Shown: positions 50,704 through 59,669 of the stretch, in pieces
Numbering within the stretch: the first letter of the stretch is position 1
Layout: every line of letters starts with the position of its first letter
Assembly (NCBI RefSeq): GCF_902859945.1
Contig: NZ_CADIKL010000032.1
Coordinates: 30,193 to 94,192 of the forward strand
DNA from: Paraburkholderia caffeinitolerans
GTDB taxonomy: Bacteria; Pseudomonadota; Gammaproteobacteria; Burkholderiales; Burkholderiaceae
Direction of reading: 5' to 3'
DNA length: 64,000 bases
The notes under the pieces: generated by a model
The model's input: only the letters and a program-made list of their open reading frames with translations
Databases searched by the model: none
What the model was told of the DNA's origin: nothing
Made by a program: the position numbers and the translations under genes

Positions 50704-50856
50704 CTTGTTGTTGCGCCGACTGCCTTTCGCTTTGATTGCAGCATGGCAAGCCGCCGTGAACGAAACGGCTGTGCCGCGCTAAGATACGGCGCTATTGCGC
50801 TCACGCGCCGATCACTCCGGAGCCCATGCGGATGCAGGCATCGAAAGGAAGCCGTC

Positions 50857-52533
50857 GTGGCATTTGAATTTTTCAGTGGCGTGCGTCCCCTGGACCGCGC
50901 AGGGGCGTTGCGTGACGCGAAAGCGGGCGTGCTGCTCGCGTCGATGAACATCCCGCAACTGCTTGGCTATGCGCGCATTGCGGGCATGCCGGCCGTCACC
51001 GGCATCTATACCGGCTTTCTGCCGTTGATCGCGTTCGCGCTCTTCGGCGCTTCGCGCCACCTCGTGGTGGCCGCGGATTCGGCCACGGCCACGATTTTCG
51101 CGAGCAAGCTCTCGACCATGGCCGCGCCTGCAAGCGCCGAATATGTCGCGCTGGCCGGCATGACCGCATTGCTCACGGCGTTCTTCCTGCTGCTCGCGCG
51201 CATCTTCCGGCTGGGCTTTCTCGCCGACTTTCTCTCACGCACGGTGCTGGTGGGTTTCCTTACCGGCGTCGGCATGCAGGTGGGCGTGGCGATGCTCGGC
51301 GACATGCTCGGCATTCCGTTCACCTCGCGGCGCACGGCCCTGCAGGTCAGGCAGATCATCTTGCAGTTTTCCTCCATTCATTGGCAGACGCCTGCGATTG
51401 CTGCGCTCGTGGTCGCGACGATTCTCCTCTTCAAGCGCTTGCGGCCCAGCTGGCCCGTGCCGCTCGTCGCGGTCGTGGGCGGCATTGCCGCGAGCGTCAC
51501 ATTCGACTTCGCGGGCCACGGCATTGCCGTGACCGGACCGCTGCAAGGGGGACTGCCGCATATCGCGTTTCCGGCCGTCGGCTGGTATCAGATGCTCGAT
51601 CTGCTGCAGGTGGCGGCAGCGTGCTTCGTGATCATCATCGCGCAGAGCGCCGCGACGAGCCGCGCATTCGCCGAGCGCTACGGCGAGCGCGTGGACGAAG
51701 ACCGGAATTTGCTGGGCCTCGCCGCGGCTAACGCGGCGGCTTCGCTGAGCGGCGCGTTCGTTGTGAACGGCAGCCCCACGCAGACCGCCATGGCCGAGCA
51801 AGCCGGTGCGCGCAGCCAGTTCGCACAGCTTGCGTTTGCCGCGGTTGTCGTGGTCGTGTTGCTGTTTCTGAGCAACTGGCTGCAATATCTGCCGCGCTGC
51901 GTGCTTGCGGCCATCGTCTTCACGATCGCTGCCGGCATGGTGCATATCGGCCAGTTGATCGATATTCGCAGCGAAAGCCGTGGCGAGTTCTGGCTCGCGG
52001 TCATCACGGCGCTCTCGGTGGTCGTGATCGGTGTGGAGAACGGCATTCTCATCGCGATCGGGCTTTCGCTGCTGCGCCACGTGCGCCACAGCTATCGTCC
52101 GCATACGATGATACTTGCGCCCGACGAAACGGGGCGCTGGATGCCCGTGCCCGCGCAGGTGGGTCTCGTGACCAGGCCCGGCCTCATTGTTTATCGCTTT
52201 GGCTCCGACCTTTTCTACGCCAACGATCATCTTTTCGTCGACGAAGTGAACGGTTTGATCGACGGGGCGCCTTCGCCCGTTCATTGTCTCGTGATCGATG
52301 CAGCGGCGATCATTGCCGTTGATTATTCGGCAGGTCGTTCGGTCAACGAATTATGCGAGTCGCTGCGCAGTCGCAGCATCAAGGTGATATTCGGGCGGGT
52401 CAACCGCTATCTGCGCGCGGACATGGATCGCCACGGCATCACACCCGTGGTGGGCGCGGAGAACCTTTATACGACGCTGCACGAGGCGCTTGCTGCCGTG
52501 CATCCGGAATTCGGCCAGCACGCTGACGCGTGA
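50857..52533 (+). CDS. SulP-family anion permease with STAS domain
   Basis: The 558-residue protein has about twelve to fourteen helices with the SulP signature region (LLASMNIPQLLGYARIAGMPAVTGIYTGFLP, in part; AADSATATIFASKL) and, from about residue 420, a STAS domain (GLIVYRFGSDLFYANDHLF, VHCLVIDAAAIIAVDYSAG). The family transports sulfate, bicarbonate or dicarboxylates. The STAS serine/threonine position reads DYSAG, near the usual DSTG/DxxA. The GTG start at 50857 has AAAGGA nine bases upstream; the upstream ATG at 50743 has no likeness to the family. It stands alone between two terminated units. Confidence 0.9.
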   Translation: MAFEFFSGVRPLDRAGALRDAKAGVLLASMNIPQLLGYARIAGMPAVTGIYTGFLPLIAFALFGASRHLVVAADSATATIFASKLSTMAAPASAEYVALAGMTALLTAFFLLLARIFRLGFLADFLSRTVLVGFLTGVGMQVGVAMLGDMLGIPFTSRRTALQVRQIILQFSSIHWQTPAIAALVVATILLFKRLRPSWPVPLVAVVGGIAASVTFDFAGHGIAVTGPLQGGLPHIAFPAVGWYQMLDLLQVAAACFVIIIAQSAATSRAFAERYGERVDEDRNLLGLAAANAAASLSGAFVVNGSPTQTAMAEQAGARSQFAQLAFAAVVVVVLLFLSNWLQYLPRCVLAAIVFTIAAGMVHIGQLIDIRSESRGEFWLAVITALSVVVIGVENGILIAIGLSLLRHVRHSYRPHTMILAPDETGRWMPVPAQVGLVTRPGLIVYRFGSDLFYANDHLFVDEVNGLIDGAPSPVHCLVIDAAAIIAVDYSAGRSVNELCESLRSRSIKVIFGRVNRYLRADMDRHGITPVVGAENLYTTLHEALAAVHPEFGQHADA

Positions 52534-52680
52534 CCCGTCCTTGCGCCATACTCGCGAAGTGCGGAGCGGTCCCGGCGGGACTGCCGCGCTCGCGAGCGTT
52601 CGCAGAAACTACATAAAAGCCTCCAGAAAAACCCGAATTGCCCGCGAGATTTTGCGGCTGATATCGTGCGCGTCAAGCGC

Positions 52681-52698
52681 TGTGGAAGCGCTTCCACA
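52681..52698. promoter_or_regulatory. LacI-family operator of the beta-glucoside locus (perfect 18-bp palindrome)
   Basis: TGTGGAAGCGCTTCCACA is fully self-complementary with the usual LacI/GalR centre GAAGCGCTTC. It lies 57 bases before the first gene. A small hairpin (AAGGCG...CGCCTT, 52710-52727) follows. The LacI-type regulator at the end of the locus is the likely binder. Confidence 0.8.
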
Positions 52699-52754
52699 TC
52701 AATGCCGCCAAGGCGCTTCAACGCCTTGTTGATGGCTTTCGCGCAGGAGCTTTC

Positions 52755-54176
52755 GTGACACACGATCTAGCCGCTTCGCCGCATTCTGCGTCGCCGTATT
52801 CCGATCCGACTGCCACCTTCGAAGACGACGCTTTCATGCCGTCGCCCGATTCCGCGCTCTGGCGGCACGATTTCCTGCTTGGCGCGGCCACCGCTTCGTA
52901 CCAGATCGAAGGCGCGGTGGGCGAAGACGGCCGTCTGCCGTCGATCTGGGACACCTTCAGCGCCACGCCCGGCAAGGTGCTCGCGGGTGATACGGGTGCG
53001 GTGGCCTGCGATCATTACCACCGCTGGGAAAGCGATCTCGATCTGCTCGAAGCACTGAACTTCGAGGCCTATCGTTTCTCGATTGCGTGGCCGCGCGTGA
53101 TGGATGCGTCGGGCAGGCCGAACGAGAAGGGCATCGGTTTCTACCGGCGCTTGCTCGAGCGTTTGAGGGAGAAGGGCATCCGGACCTTCGCGACGCTCTA
53201 TCACTGGGACCTGCCACAGCATCTGGAAGACCGCGGTGGCTGGCTCAACCGCGATACCGCCTGGCGTTTTGCCGATTACGCGGACCTGATGAGCCGTGAA
53301 TTGTCGGGCCTCGTCGACGCGTGGATGACGCTCAACGAGCCGTGGTGCTCGGCGTATCTCGGCTATGGCAACGGCCACCATGCGCCGGGCCTCGCGAACC
53401 CGCGCTATGCGACTCAGGCCATGCATCATCTGCTGCTCGGCCACGGACTGGCGACGGCGGCACTGCGCGCGAACGATCCGCGCTCAGCCAAGGGCATGGT
53501 CGCGAACGTAGGGCGCGGCACGGCGGATTCGGACTCGCACGCCGACTTCACCGCCGCGCGCCGCTTCGAGGTGCAGCACAACGCGTGGATTCTCGACCCG
53601 TTGCTCAAGGGCGAGTATCCGGCCGAGCTGTTCGAGTTGTGGCCCGGCACCGAGCCGCTTGTACTCGAGGGCGATATGCAGACGATCGCGGCGCCACTCG
53701 ACTTCCTCGGCATCAACTACTATTTTCGTACCCATGTGAAAAGCGACGGCGCGCACGGTTTTGTCGAAGTGCCGCTTGCCGGCGTCGAGCGCACGCAAAT
53801 GGGCTGGGAGGTCTATCCGGACGGCCTGCGCGATCTGCTCGTGGGGTTTCGTCGGACGTATGAAAACCTGCCGCCTGTCTATATCACCGAGAACGGCATG
53901 GCGTCCGACGACAACGTGCGTGACGGGCACGTGGACGACGCGCAGCGCATTGCGTTTCTCAAGCGCCATCTGGCCGCCGTCGATGCCGCGATCAAGGCGG
54001 GCGTGGACGTACGCGGCTATTTCGTTTGGTCGCTGCTCGACAATTTCGAATGGGCGTTTGGCTACGAACGGCGCTTTGGCGTGGTGCATGTGGACTACGG
54101 CACGCAAAAGCGCACACCCAAGCGCAGTGCGGAGTTGATTGCTCGCTTCATCGCAGAGCGGGGCGCGCGTGACTGA
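52755..54176 (+). CDS. Beta-glucosidase (GH1)
   Basis: The 473-residue enzyme is a glycoside hydrolase family 1 member with acid/base Glu near 195 in TLNEPW and nucleophile Glu near 379 in ITENG. The N-terminal FLLGAATASYQIEGAV motif, the NFEAYRFSIAWPRV strand and the C-terminal WSLLDNFEWAFGYERRFG are all present. It has no signal peptide and so hydrolyses cellobiose or other beta-glucosides in the cytoplasm after uptake by the adjoining ABC system. GTG at 52755 has AGGAG at good distance; it gives 27 residues before the family start. First gene of the locus. Confidence 0.93.
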   Translation: MTHDLAASPHSASPYSDPTATFEDDAFMPSPDSALWRHDFLLGAATASYQIEGAVGEDGRLPSIWDTFSATPGKVLAGDTGAVACDHYHRWESDLDLLEALNFEAYRFSIAWPRVMDASGRPNEKGIGFYRRLLERLREKGIRTFATLYHWDLPQHLEDRGGWLNRDTAWRFADYADLMSRELSGLVDAWMTLNEPWCSAYLGYGNGHHAPGLANPRYATQAMHHLLLGHGLATAALRANDPRSAKGMVANVGRGTADSDSHADFTAARRFEVQHNAWILDPLLKGEYPAELFELWPGTEPLVLEGDMQTIAAPLDFLGINYYFRTHVKSDGAHGFVEVPLAGVERTQMGWEVYPDGLRDLLVGFRRTYENLPPVYITENGMASDDNVRDGHVDDAQRIAFLKRHLAAVDAAIKAGVDVRGYFVWSLLDNFEWAFGYERRFGVVHVDYGTQKRTPKRSAELIARFIAERGARD

Positions 54177-54213
54177 GTTCAAATAGACAAACCGGTACAC
54201 CGGAGGAGACGCA

Positions 54214-55473
54214 ATGAAGCGATTGGACCGGATAAACCCGCGCGCGCCAGTGCTGCGCGGCATCGTCGCCGCGCTCGCCATGGCCGGCGCGCTCATGGCA
54301 CACGCGGCGGACGCTCCGCTCAAGGCCACCGTGATTCACTGGTGGACCTCGGGCGGCGAATCGGCCGCCATCAAGCAATTCGCGCAAGCCTACGATCAGG
54401 CGGGCGGCCAGTGGGTCGACAACGCGATTGCAGGTGCGGACCAGGCGCGCGCCACGGCGATCAACCGCATCGTCGGCGGCGATCCGCCCACGGCGGCGCA
54501 GTTCAATACGTCCAAGCAGTTTCACGACCTCATCGACCAGGGACTCCTGAATAATGTCGATGCCGTAGCCGCCAGGGAGAACTGGAATGCCATTCTGCCC
54601 GAGTCGGTGCTCAATCAGATCAAGGTGAACGGGCATTTTTATGCAGCGCCCGTGGACATCCACATGCAGGACTGGTTCTTTTACTCGAAGCCCGCGTTTG
54701 CCAAGGCCGGCATCGCGAGCGAGCCGAAGAGCTTCGACGAGCTTTTCGCCGATCTCGACAAGCTCAAGGCGGCGGGCCTGATCCCGCTCGCGCTCGGCGG
54801 CCAGGCGTGGCAGGAGAAGATCACTTTCGATGCGATCTTCGCCGACATGGACCGCAATCTCTACATGAAGGTCTACCGCGACCGGGACTCGAACGCTGTC
54901 AATTCTCCAGCGTTCAAGAACGTGCTGACGACCTTCAAGCGCCTGCACAACTATGTCGATCCGGGCTCGCCCGGCCGCAACTGGAACGACGCGACAGCGC
55001 TCGTGATTTCCGGCAAGGCGGGCATGCAGATCATGGGCGACTGGGCGAAGGGCGAGTTTTCCAATGCGCGCCAGGTGGCGGGCAAGGACTTCGGCTGCTT
55101 CCCGGGCTTCGCGAATTCGCCATATATGGTGGCGGGCGACGCGTTCGTGTTTCCGAAGACCGACAACCCGCAGGCCGTGAAAGCGCAGCAACTGCTCGCG
55201 ACGGTGATAACCTCGCCCAAGGCGCAAGCGGCGTTCAGCGAGAAGAAGGGCTCGATACCGATTCGCCAGGACGTGGAAACTTCGAACTTCGACATCTGCG
55301 CGAAGGAGGGCATGACGATCATGAAGGACAAGTCGCGCCAGTTGCCGAACCCGGAGATGTTGATTCCTCCTGACGTGCAGGGTGCGCTTCAAGACGTCAT
55401 TACGAACTTCTGGAACAAGAACCAGCCCGTCGACGACGCGCAGAAAGCGTTCGCCACGGCGATCAAGAGCTGA
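54214..55473 (+). CDS. CUT1 ABC transporter sugar-binding protein
   Basis: The 419-residue protein has a signal peptide (cleavage near AHA-AD, residue 32) and the solute-binding family 1 fold (VIHWWTSGGESAAIKQFAQAY, in part; MQDWFFYSKPAFAKAGI; GDWAKGEFSNARQVAG). The sequence around HWWTSGGE and the VNIH/VDIH motif resembles GtsA, the glucose/mannose-binding protein of Pseudomonas. Two Cys (FGCFPG and FDICAK) may pair. It delivers a glucose-type or cellobiose-type sugar to the permease. Shine-Dalgarno GGAGGAG upstream is very strong. Confidence 0.9.
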   Translation: MKRLDRINPRAPVLRGIVAALAMAGALMAHAADAPLKATVIHWWTSGGESAAIKQFAQAYDQAGGQWVDNAIAGADQARATAINRIVGGDPPTAAQFNTSKQFHDLIDQGLLNNVDAVAARENWNAILPESVLNQIKVNGHFYAAPVDIHMQDWFFYSKPAFAKAGIASEPKSFDELFADLDKLKAAGLIPLALGGQAWQEKITFDAIFADMDRNLYMKVYRDRDSNAVNSPAFKNVLTTFKRLHNYVDPGSPGRNWNDATALVISGKAGMQIMGDWAKGEFSNARQVAGKDFGCFPGFANSPYMVAGDAFVFPKTDNPQAVKAQQLLATVITSPKAQAAFSEKKGSIPIRQDVETSNFDICAKEGMTIMKDKSRQLPNPEMLIPPDVQGALQDVITNFWNKNQPVDDAQKAFATAIKS

Positions 55474-55485
55474 GCCGGGCGGCCC

Positions 55486-56436
55486 ATGTATGCGCTCAAG
55501 CTGGATCAGGCAAGGCGGCAGGAGCGAATGAAGCGCGCGAGGCGCGGGCGGCGCCTGTCGCTGGCCGCGTGGATTGCGCTGCTGCCGATGGCGGCCACAG
55601 TCGTGTTTGCGTATCTCGGCACGATGCTGTGGACCGCACGCGTTTCGATGAGCTACTCGCGCTCGCTGCCGACCAACACGTTCGCCGGCGCGACGCAGTA
55701 TGTGCGGCTTTTCGAAAACGACCGCTGGATCGTCTCGCTGCAGAATCTCGCGATCTACGGCGTGTGCTTTATCGTGGTCTGTCTCGCGATCGGCCTGCTG
55801 CTGGCGATTTTCATCGACCAGCGCGTCGCGGCCGAGGGTGCGCTGCGCACGATTTTCCTCTATCCGTATGCGATGTCGTTTGTCGCAACCGGGCTCGTGT
55901 GGCAGTGGATCCTCAACCCTGAACTCGGTGTGCAGGCCGTGCTGCGGCACATGGGTTTCGCGCATGCGCACTTCGACTGGATCGTCTCGCAACGCTTCGC
56001 GATCTATACGCTCGTGATCGCGACCGCGTGGCAGGCTTCGGGGCTCGTGATGGCATTGCTGCTCGCAGGACTGCGCGGCATCGACGAAGAAATCTGGATG
56101 GCCGCGCGCCTCGACGGCATTCCGCGTTGGCGTGTCTACGCGAGTATCGTCGTGCCGATGTTGAAGACGTCGATGTCCACCGCGTTCGTGCTGCTCTTCG
56201 TGATGGTGGTGAAGCTCTACGATGCGGTGGTGGCCATGACGCAAGGCGGCCCCGGCACCGCAAGCGAGGTGCCGGGCAAGTTCATCATGGATTACCTGTT
56301 CAATCGCGCGAACATTGGGCTGGCTTCCGCCGCTTCGGTTGTGCTGCTGGCGACGGTGCTTGCGGTCCTCGCGCCGGTGCTGTACGCACGAAGCCGTGTT
56401 TCGGCGATGGCGGCGCGCAGGGGAGAGCGAACATGA
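55486..56436 (+). CDS. CUT1 ABC transporter permease (MalF-like)
   Basis: The 316-residue protein has six helices and the cytoplasmic EAA loop (WMAARLDGIPRWRVYASIVVPM) that contacts the ATPase, plus AWQASGLVMALLLAGLRGIDEE just before. A polar N-terminus of 25 residues precedes the first helix. It starts 12 bases after the binding-protein stop; ATGA overlap with the second permease gene. It forms one half of the channel. Confidence 0.92.
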   Translation: MYALKLDQARRQERMKRARRGRRLSLAAWIALLPMAATVVFAYLGTMLWTARVSMSYSRSLPTNTFAGATQYVRLFENDRWIVSLQNLAIYGVCFIVVCLAIGLLLAIFIDQRVAAEGALRTIFLYPYAMSFVATGLVWQWILNPELGVQAVLRHMGFAHAHFDWIVSQRFAIYTLVIATAWQASGLVMALLLAGLRGIDEEIWMAARLDGIPRWRVYASIVVPMLKTSMSTAFVLLFVMVVKLYDAVVAMTQGGPGTASEVPGKFIMDYLFNRANIGLASAASVVLLATVLAVLAPVLYARSRVSAMAARRGERT

Positions 56437-57368
56437 GTGTGCCGCTTGCCAAACCGTCCGGTGTCCGCACGAACGAGGCGAAACCCAGGCTCCGCAGGCC
56501 GGCCCCGAAGCGCCGGCGTCATTTCACGCCAGCGCGCCTCGGCATATACGGATTCCTGATTATTGCCGCGTTGTTCTTCCTGCTGCCGCTCTATGTGATG
56601 CTCGTCACTTCGGTCAAGCCGATGGACGAAATCCGCATGGGCCATCTGCTTGCGCTGCCGCTTCATATCACGCTCGCGCCATGGCGGGACGCGTGGTCGT
56701 CGGCATGCACGGGTCTCGAATGCGCGGGCATTCACGTGGGCTTCTGGAATTCGGTGCGCATCGTCGTGCCGAGCACGATCATCTCGATTGCGGTAGGCGC
56801 GGTGAACGGCTACGCGCTCTCGTTCTGGCGGCCGCGCGGCGCAGGCGTGCTGTTCGCGGTGCTGCTCGCGGGCGCATTCATTCCCGTTCAGGTGATGGTC
56901 TATCCGCTCGTGCGTGTGCTGGCCACCGCACATCTGTTCGCTTCGCTGCCGGGTATCGTCTTGATTCACACAATTTTCGGCATGCCAGTGATGACGCTGC
57001 TGTTCCGCAACTACTATGCTGGGCTGCCGCAGGAGCTTTTCAAGGCAGCGCGCATCGACGGCGGCGGCTTCTGGCGCATCTTCATTCAGCTCATGCTGCC
57101 GATGTCGACGCCCATCATCGTGGTTGCCTTGATCATGCAGGTCACGGGCATCTGGAACGACTACATCCTCGGGCTGGTTTTCGCGGGCACGAAGAACCTG
57201 CCGATGACTGTGCAGCTCAACAACATCATCAATACCACCACGGGTGAGCGGCTCTACAACGTCAACATGGCCGCGACGATCCTTACCTCGCTCGTGCCGC
57301 TCGCGATCTATTTCGTGTCGGGCCGCTGGTTCGTGCGCGGCATCGCGTCGGGCGCGGTGAAGGGGTGA
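56433..57368 (+). CDS. CUT1 ABC transporter permease (MalG-like)
   Basis: The 311-residue protein has a 40-residue basic N-terminal tail, six helices and the EAA loop (QELFKAARIDGGGFWRIFIQLMLPM, in part). The Cys-containing outer loop between helices 1 and 2 (WSSACTGLECAGIHVGFWNS) is characteristic of GtsC-type glucose permeases. The start overlaps the previous stop, so both permeases are made in equal amount. Confidence 0.92.
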   Translation: MSVPLAKPSGVRTNEAKPRLRRPAPKRRRHFTPARLGIYGFLIIAALFFLLPLYVMLVTSVKPMDEIRMGHLLALPLHITLAPWRDAWSSACTGLECAGIHVGFWNSVRIVVPSTIISIAVGAVNGYALSFWRPRGAGVLFAVLLAGAFIPVQVMVYPLVRVLATAHLFASLPGIVLIHTIFGMPVMTLLFRNYYAGLPQELFKAARIDGGGFWRIFIQLMLPMSTPIIVVALIMQVTGIWNDYILGLVFAGTKNLPMTVQLNNIINTTTGERLYNVNMAATILTSLVPLAIYFVSGRWFVRGIASGAVKG

Positions 57369-57404
57369 GCCGTTGAGAATGAGATCAGGGTAAGGAGGCA
57401 GACG

Positions 57405-58508
57405 ATGGCGAATCCGGCAAACGTAGCGGTGCACAATCTGCGCATCGAGCTTGGCGCGAACACGGTGATCGAGGACCTCGACCTCGACGTGCGCGCGGGA
57501 GAGTTCGTGGTACTGCTCGGCCCTTCGGGCTGCGGCAAGTCCACCTTGCTGCACAGCATTGCCGGCCTGATCGACGTCACCGACGGCAGCATTGAAATCG
57601 CCGGCGAGGACATGACGTGGGCCGATCCCAAGGATCGCGGCGTGGCGCTCGTGTTCCAGTCGTACGCGCTCTATCCCACGATGAATGTCGAACGCAATCT
57701 TTCATTTGCATTGCGAATCAATGGCACGCCACGGGCGGAAATCGAGCGGCGCGTGCAGCGCGCGGCCGAGATGCTCCAGCTCGGCCCGCTGCTTTCGCGC
57801 AAGCCGTCGCAGCTTTCGGGCGGTCAGCGCCAGCGCGTGGCGATCGGCCGTGCGCTGGTGCGTGAAGCCGATGTGTTCCTGTTCGACGAACCGCTTTCGA
57901 ATCTCGACGCCAAGCTGCGCACGGAGTTGCGCCGCGAACTCAAGCAACTGCATCAGCAACTGGGCGCGACGATGATCTACGTGACTCACGATCAAGTGGA
58001 GGCTATGACGCTCGCCACGCGCATGGCGGTCATGAAGGGCGGCGTGATCCAGCAGTTCGGCACGCCCGCTGACGTCTACGCGCGGCCCGAGAACCTGTTC
58101 GTGGCGACCTTTCTCGGCGCGCCGCCGATGAACCTGATGCGTGGTGCGCTCGAAGCCGACGAAGGCAAACTGTGGTTCCGCGGTCCGCAGCTTGCCGTGG
58201 ACGTCTCGCGCTATGTGTTCAAGGGCGGGCCCGACCTGGCCCGGCCATGCGTGCTGGGTGTACGTCCCGAAGATGTGCGTTCGGGCGGCTCGGCGCGTTC
58301 GACCTCGGGAGACGAGGCGCTGCAAGGCGAAATTACGCTGATCGAACCGATGGGCAACCACCGGGTTCTCTGGCTCGACTATCATGGGACGCAGATTGCT
58401 TCGATCGATCAGGACAAGACGCCGCTCGCGAGTGGAGCCAGCGTGCCGTTCGAGATCGACGCCGGGCAGGTATCGTTGTTCGACGAGGCGAGCAGCCTGC
58501 GGCTTTGA
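57405..58508 (+). CDS. CUT1 ABC transporter ATPase (UgpC/MsmK/GtsD-like)
   Basis: The 367-residue ATPase has Walker A GPSGCGKS (39-46), the signature LSGGQRQRVAIGRAL, Walker B VFLFDEPLSNLDAKLR and the switch His in VTHDQVEAMTLATRM. From about residue 240 it has the TOBE/OB regulatory domain (GVRPEDVR) typical of sugar importers. Energises the two permeases. Start supported by AAGGAGG. It ends the transporter part of the locus. Confidence 0.95.
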   Translation: MANPANVAVHNLRIELGANTVIEDLDLDVRAGEFVVLLGPSGCGKSTLLHSIAGLIDVTDGSIEIAGEDMTWADPKDRGVALVFQSYALYPTMNVERNLSFALRINGTPRAEIERRVQRAAEMLQLGPLLSRKPSQLSGGQRQRVAIGRALVREADVFLFDEPLSNLDAKLRTELRRELKQLHQQLGATMIYVTHDQVEAMTLATRMAVMKGGVIQQFGTPADVYARPENLFVATFLGAPPMNLMRGALEADEGKLWFRGPQLAVDVSRYVFKGGPDLARPCVLGVRPEDVRSGGSARSTSGDEALQGEITLIEPMGNHRVLWLDYHGTQIASIDQDKTPLASGASVPFEIDAGQVSLFDEASSLRL

Positions 58509-58589
58509 GCACCTATTCATCAGATCATTGGATGAAAGGGGCGGGCGCTCGAAAAGCATAATCAGAAGAATGCAAAGGGACAAACAAGC

Positions 58590-59612
58590 GTGGCAACCCT
58601 TAAAGACGTGGCAACGCTGGCCGGTGTGGGTCTTTCCACAGCCTCGCGGGCGATCTCGGGCAAGGGGCCGGTGTCGGCCGAGGCTGCCGCGCGCGTGCAA
58701 GCCGCCATCGAGCAACTGAACTTCCGGCCTTCGTCGATTGGGCGGGCGATGGCGACGCAGTCGCTCGGCATCGTCGGCATTTTCGTGCCGACGTTCTTTG
58801 GCTCCTATTACGGCACCATCCTTAAGGAGACCGATACTGAATTGCGAGCGGTGAAGCGGCACGTGGTGGTGGCGACCGGTTGCGGCGAGGGCTCGCCGCG
58901 CGAGCAGGCCATCGAGGCCGTGCGTTTTCTGATCGGGCGCGACTGCGACGGCATGGTGGTCATCAGCCATGACCTGCACGACGAAGATCTCAACATGCTG
59001 CATGCCATGCATCCGCGCATGGCATTCCTGAACCGTGTGTTCGATCAGCTACCTGAAGCGTCGTTTTGCGCCGACCACTTTCACGGCGGCGAACTGGCCG
59101 CGCGCACGCTGGTCGAGCACGGCCATCGCGAGATTGCAGTGATCGGCGGGCCGGCCAGCTCTTCGGACAACCTCGCGCGTCTCGACGGTTTCTTCACCGA
59201 GCTCGCGTGCCACGGCATCGCGCGCGAAGCGGTGCCGCTCATCATGTCGGACTTCTCGCCCGAGGGCGGTTACGCGGCGGCAGGCGCGTTGCTCGACTCG
59301 AAACGGCGCTTCACGGCGCTCTTCTGTGCGAACGACACGATGGCCATGTCGGCACTCGCCCATTTGCAGCAGGCGGGCATCGCGGTGCCGGGAGACGTCT
59401 CGGTGATGGGCTACGACGACGATTATTCGGCGGCTTATATGGCGCCCGCGCTCACTTCGGTCCATATTCCGACCGCAGAGCTCACCCGCAACGCCGTGCG
59501 CTGGCTGATCAACCAGTGCTACGGCGCGCACTGGGACATCGAGCGAAATTTCGATGTGAGCGTGACGATGCGCGCATCGGTTGCGCAGGCGAATCCCGCG
59601 CGGCTTGCTTGA
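58590..59612 (+). CDS. LacI-family regulator of the beta-glucoside locus
   Basis: The 340-residue protein starts MATLKDVATLAGVGLSTASRAIS with the LacI helix-turn-helix and a hinge (FRPSSIGRAMATQSLG). The ligand domain has GIVGIFVPTFFGSYYGTILKET (in part) and VMGYDDDYSAAYMAPALTSV. It resembles AscG/CelR-type regulators of beta-glucoside genes. The start is GTG at 58590, supported by AAAGGGA. It lies downstream of the ABC genes on the same strand and should act at the palindrome before the glucosidase gene. No similar palindrome stands before its own start. Confidence 0.9.
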   Translation: MATLKDVATLAGVGLSTASRAISGKGPVSAEAAARVQAAIEQLNFRPSSIGRAMATQSLGIVGIFVPTFFGSYYGTILKETDTELRAVKRHVVVATGCGEGSPREQAIEAVRFLIGRDCDGMVVISHDLHDEDLNMLHAMHPRMAFLNRVFDQLPEASFCADHFHGGELAARTLVEHGHREIAVIGGPASSSDNLARLDGFFTELACHGIAREAVPLIMSDFSPEGGYAAAGALLDSKRRFTALFCANDTMAMSALAHLQQAGIAVPGDVSVMGYDDDYSAAYMAPALTSVHIPTAELTRNAVRWLINQCYGAHWDIERNFDVSVTMRASVAQANPARLA

Positions 59613-59669
59613 AGCAGGGTTGCGCTGGATGGCGGTGGCGCACAATCGCGCGCCACCGCCCGCGCCGAA

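Noticed and set aside
48861..50951. A 696-residue minus-strand ORF over spoVR
   Set aside because: Antisense shadow; the plus strand holds a complete conserved protein.
54148..56244. A 698-residue minus-strand ORF over the beta-glucoside ABC genes
   Set aside because: It is a shadow of the binding-protein and permease genes; composition is Arg/His-rich and no motif is seen.
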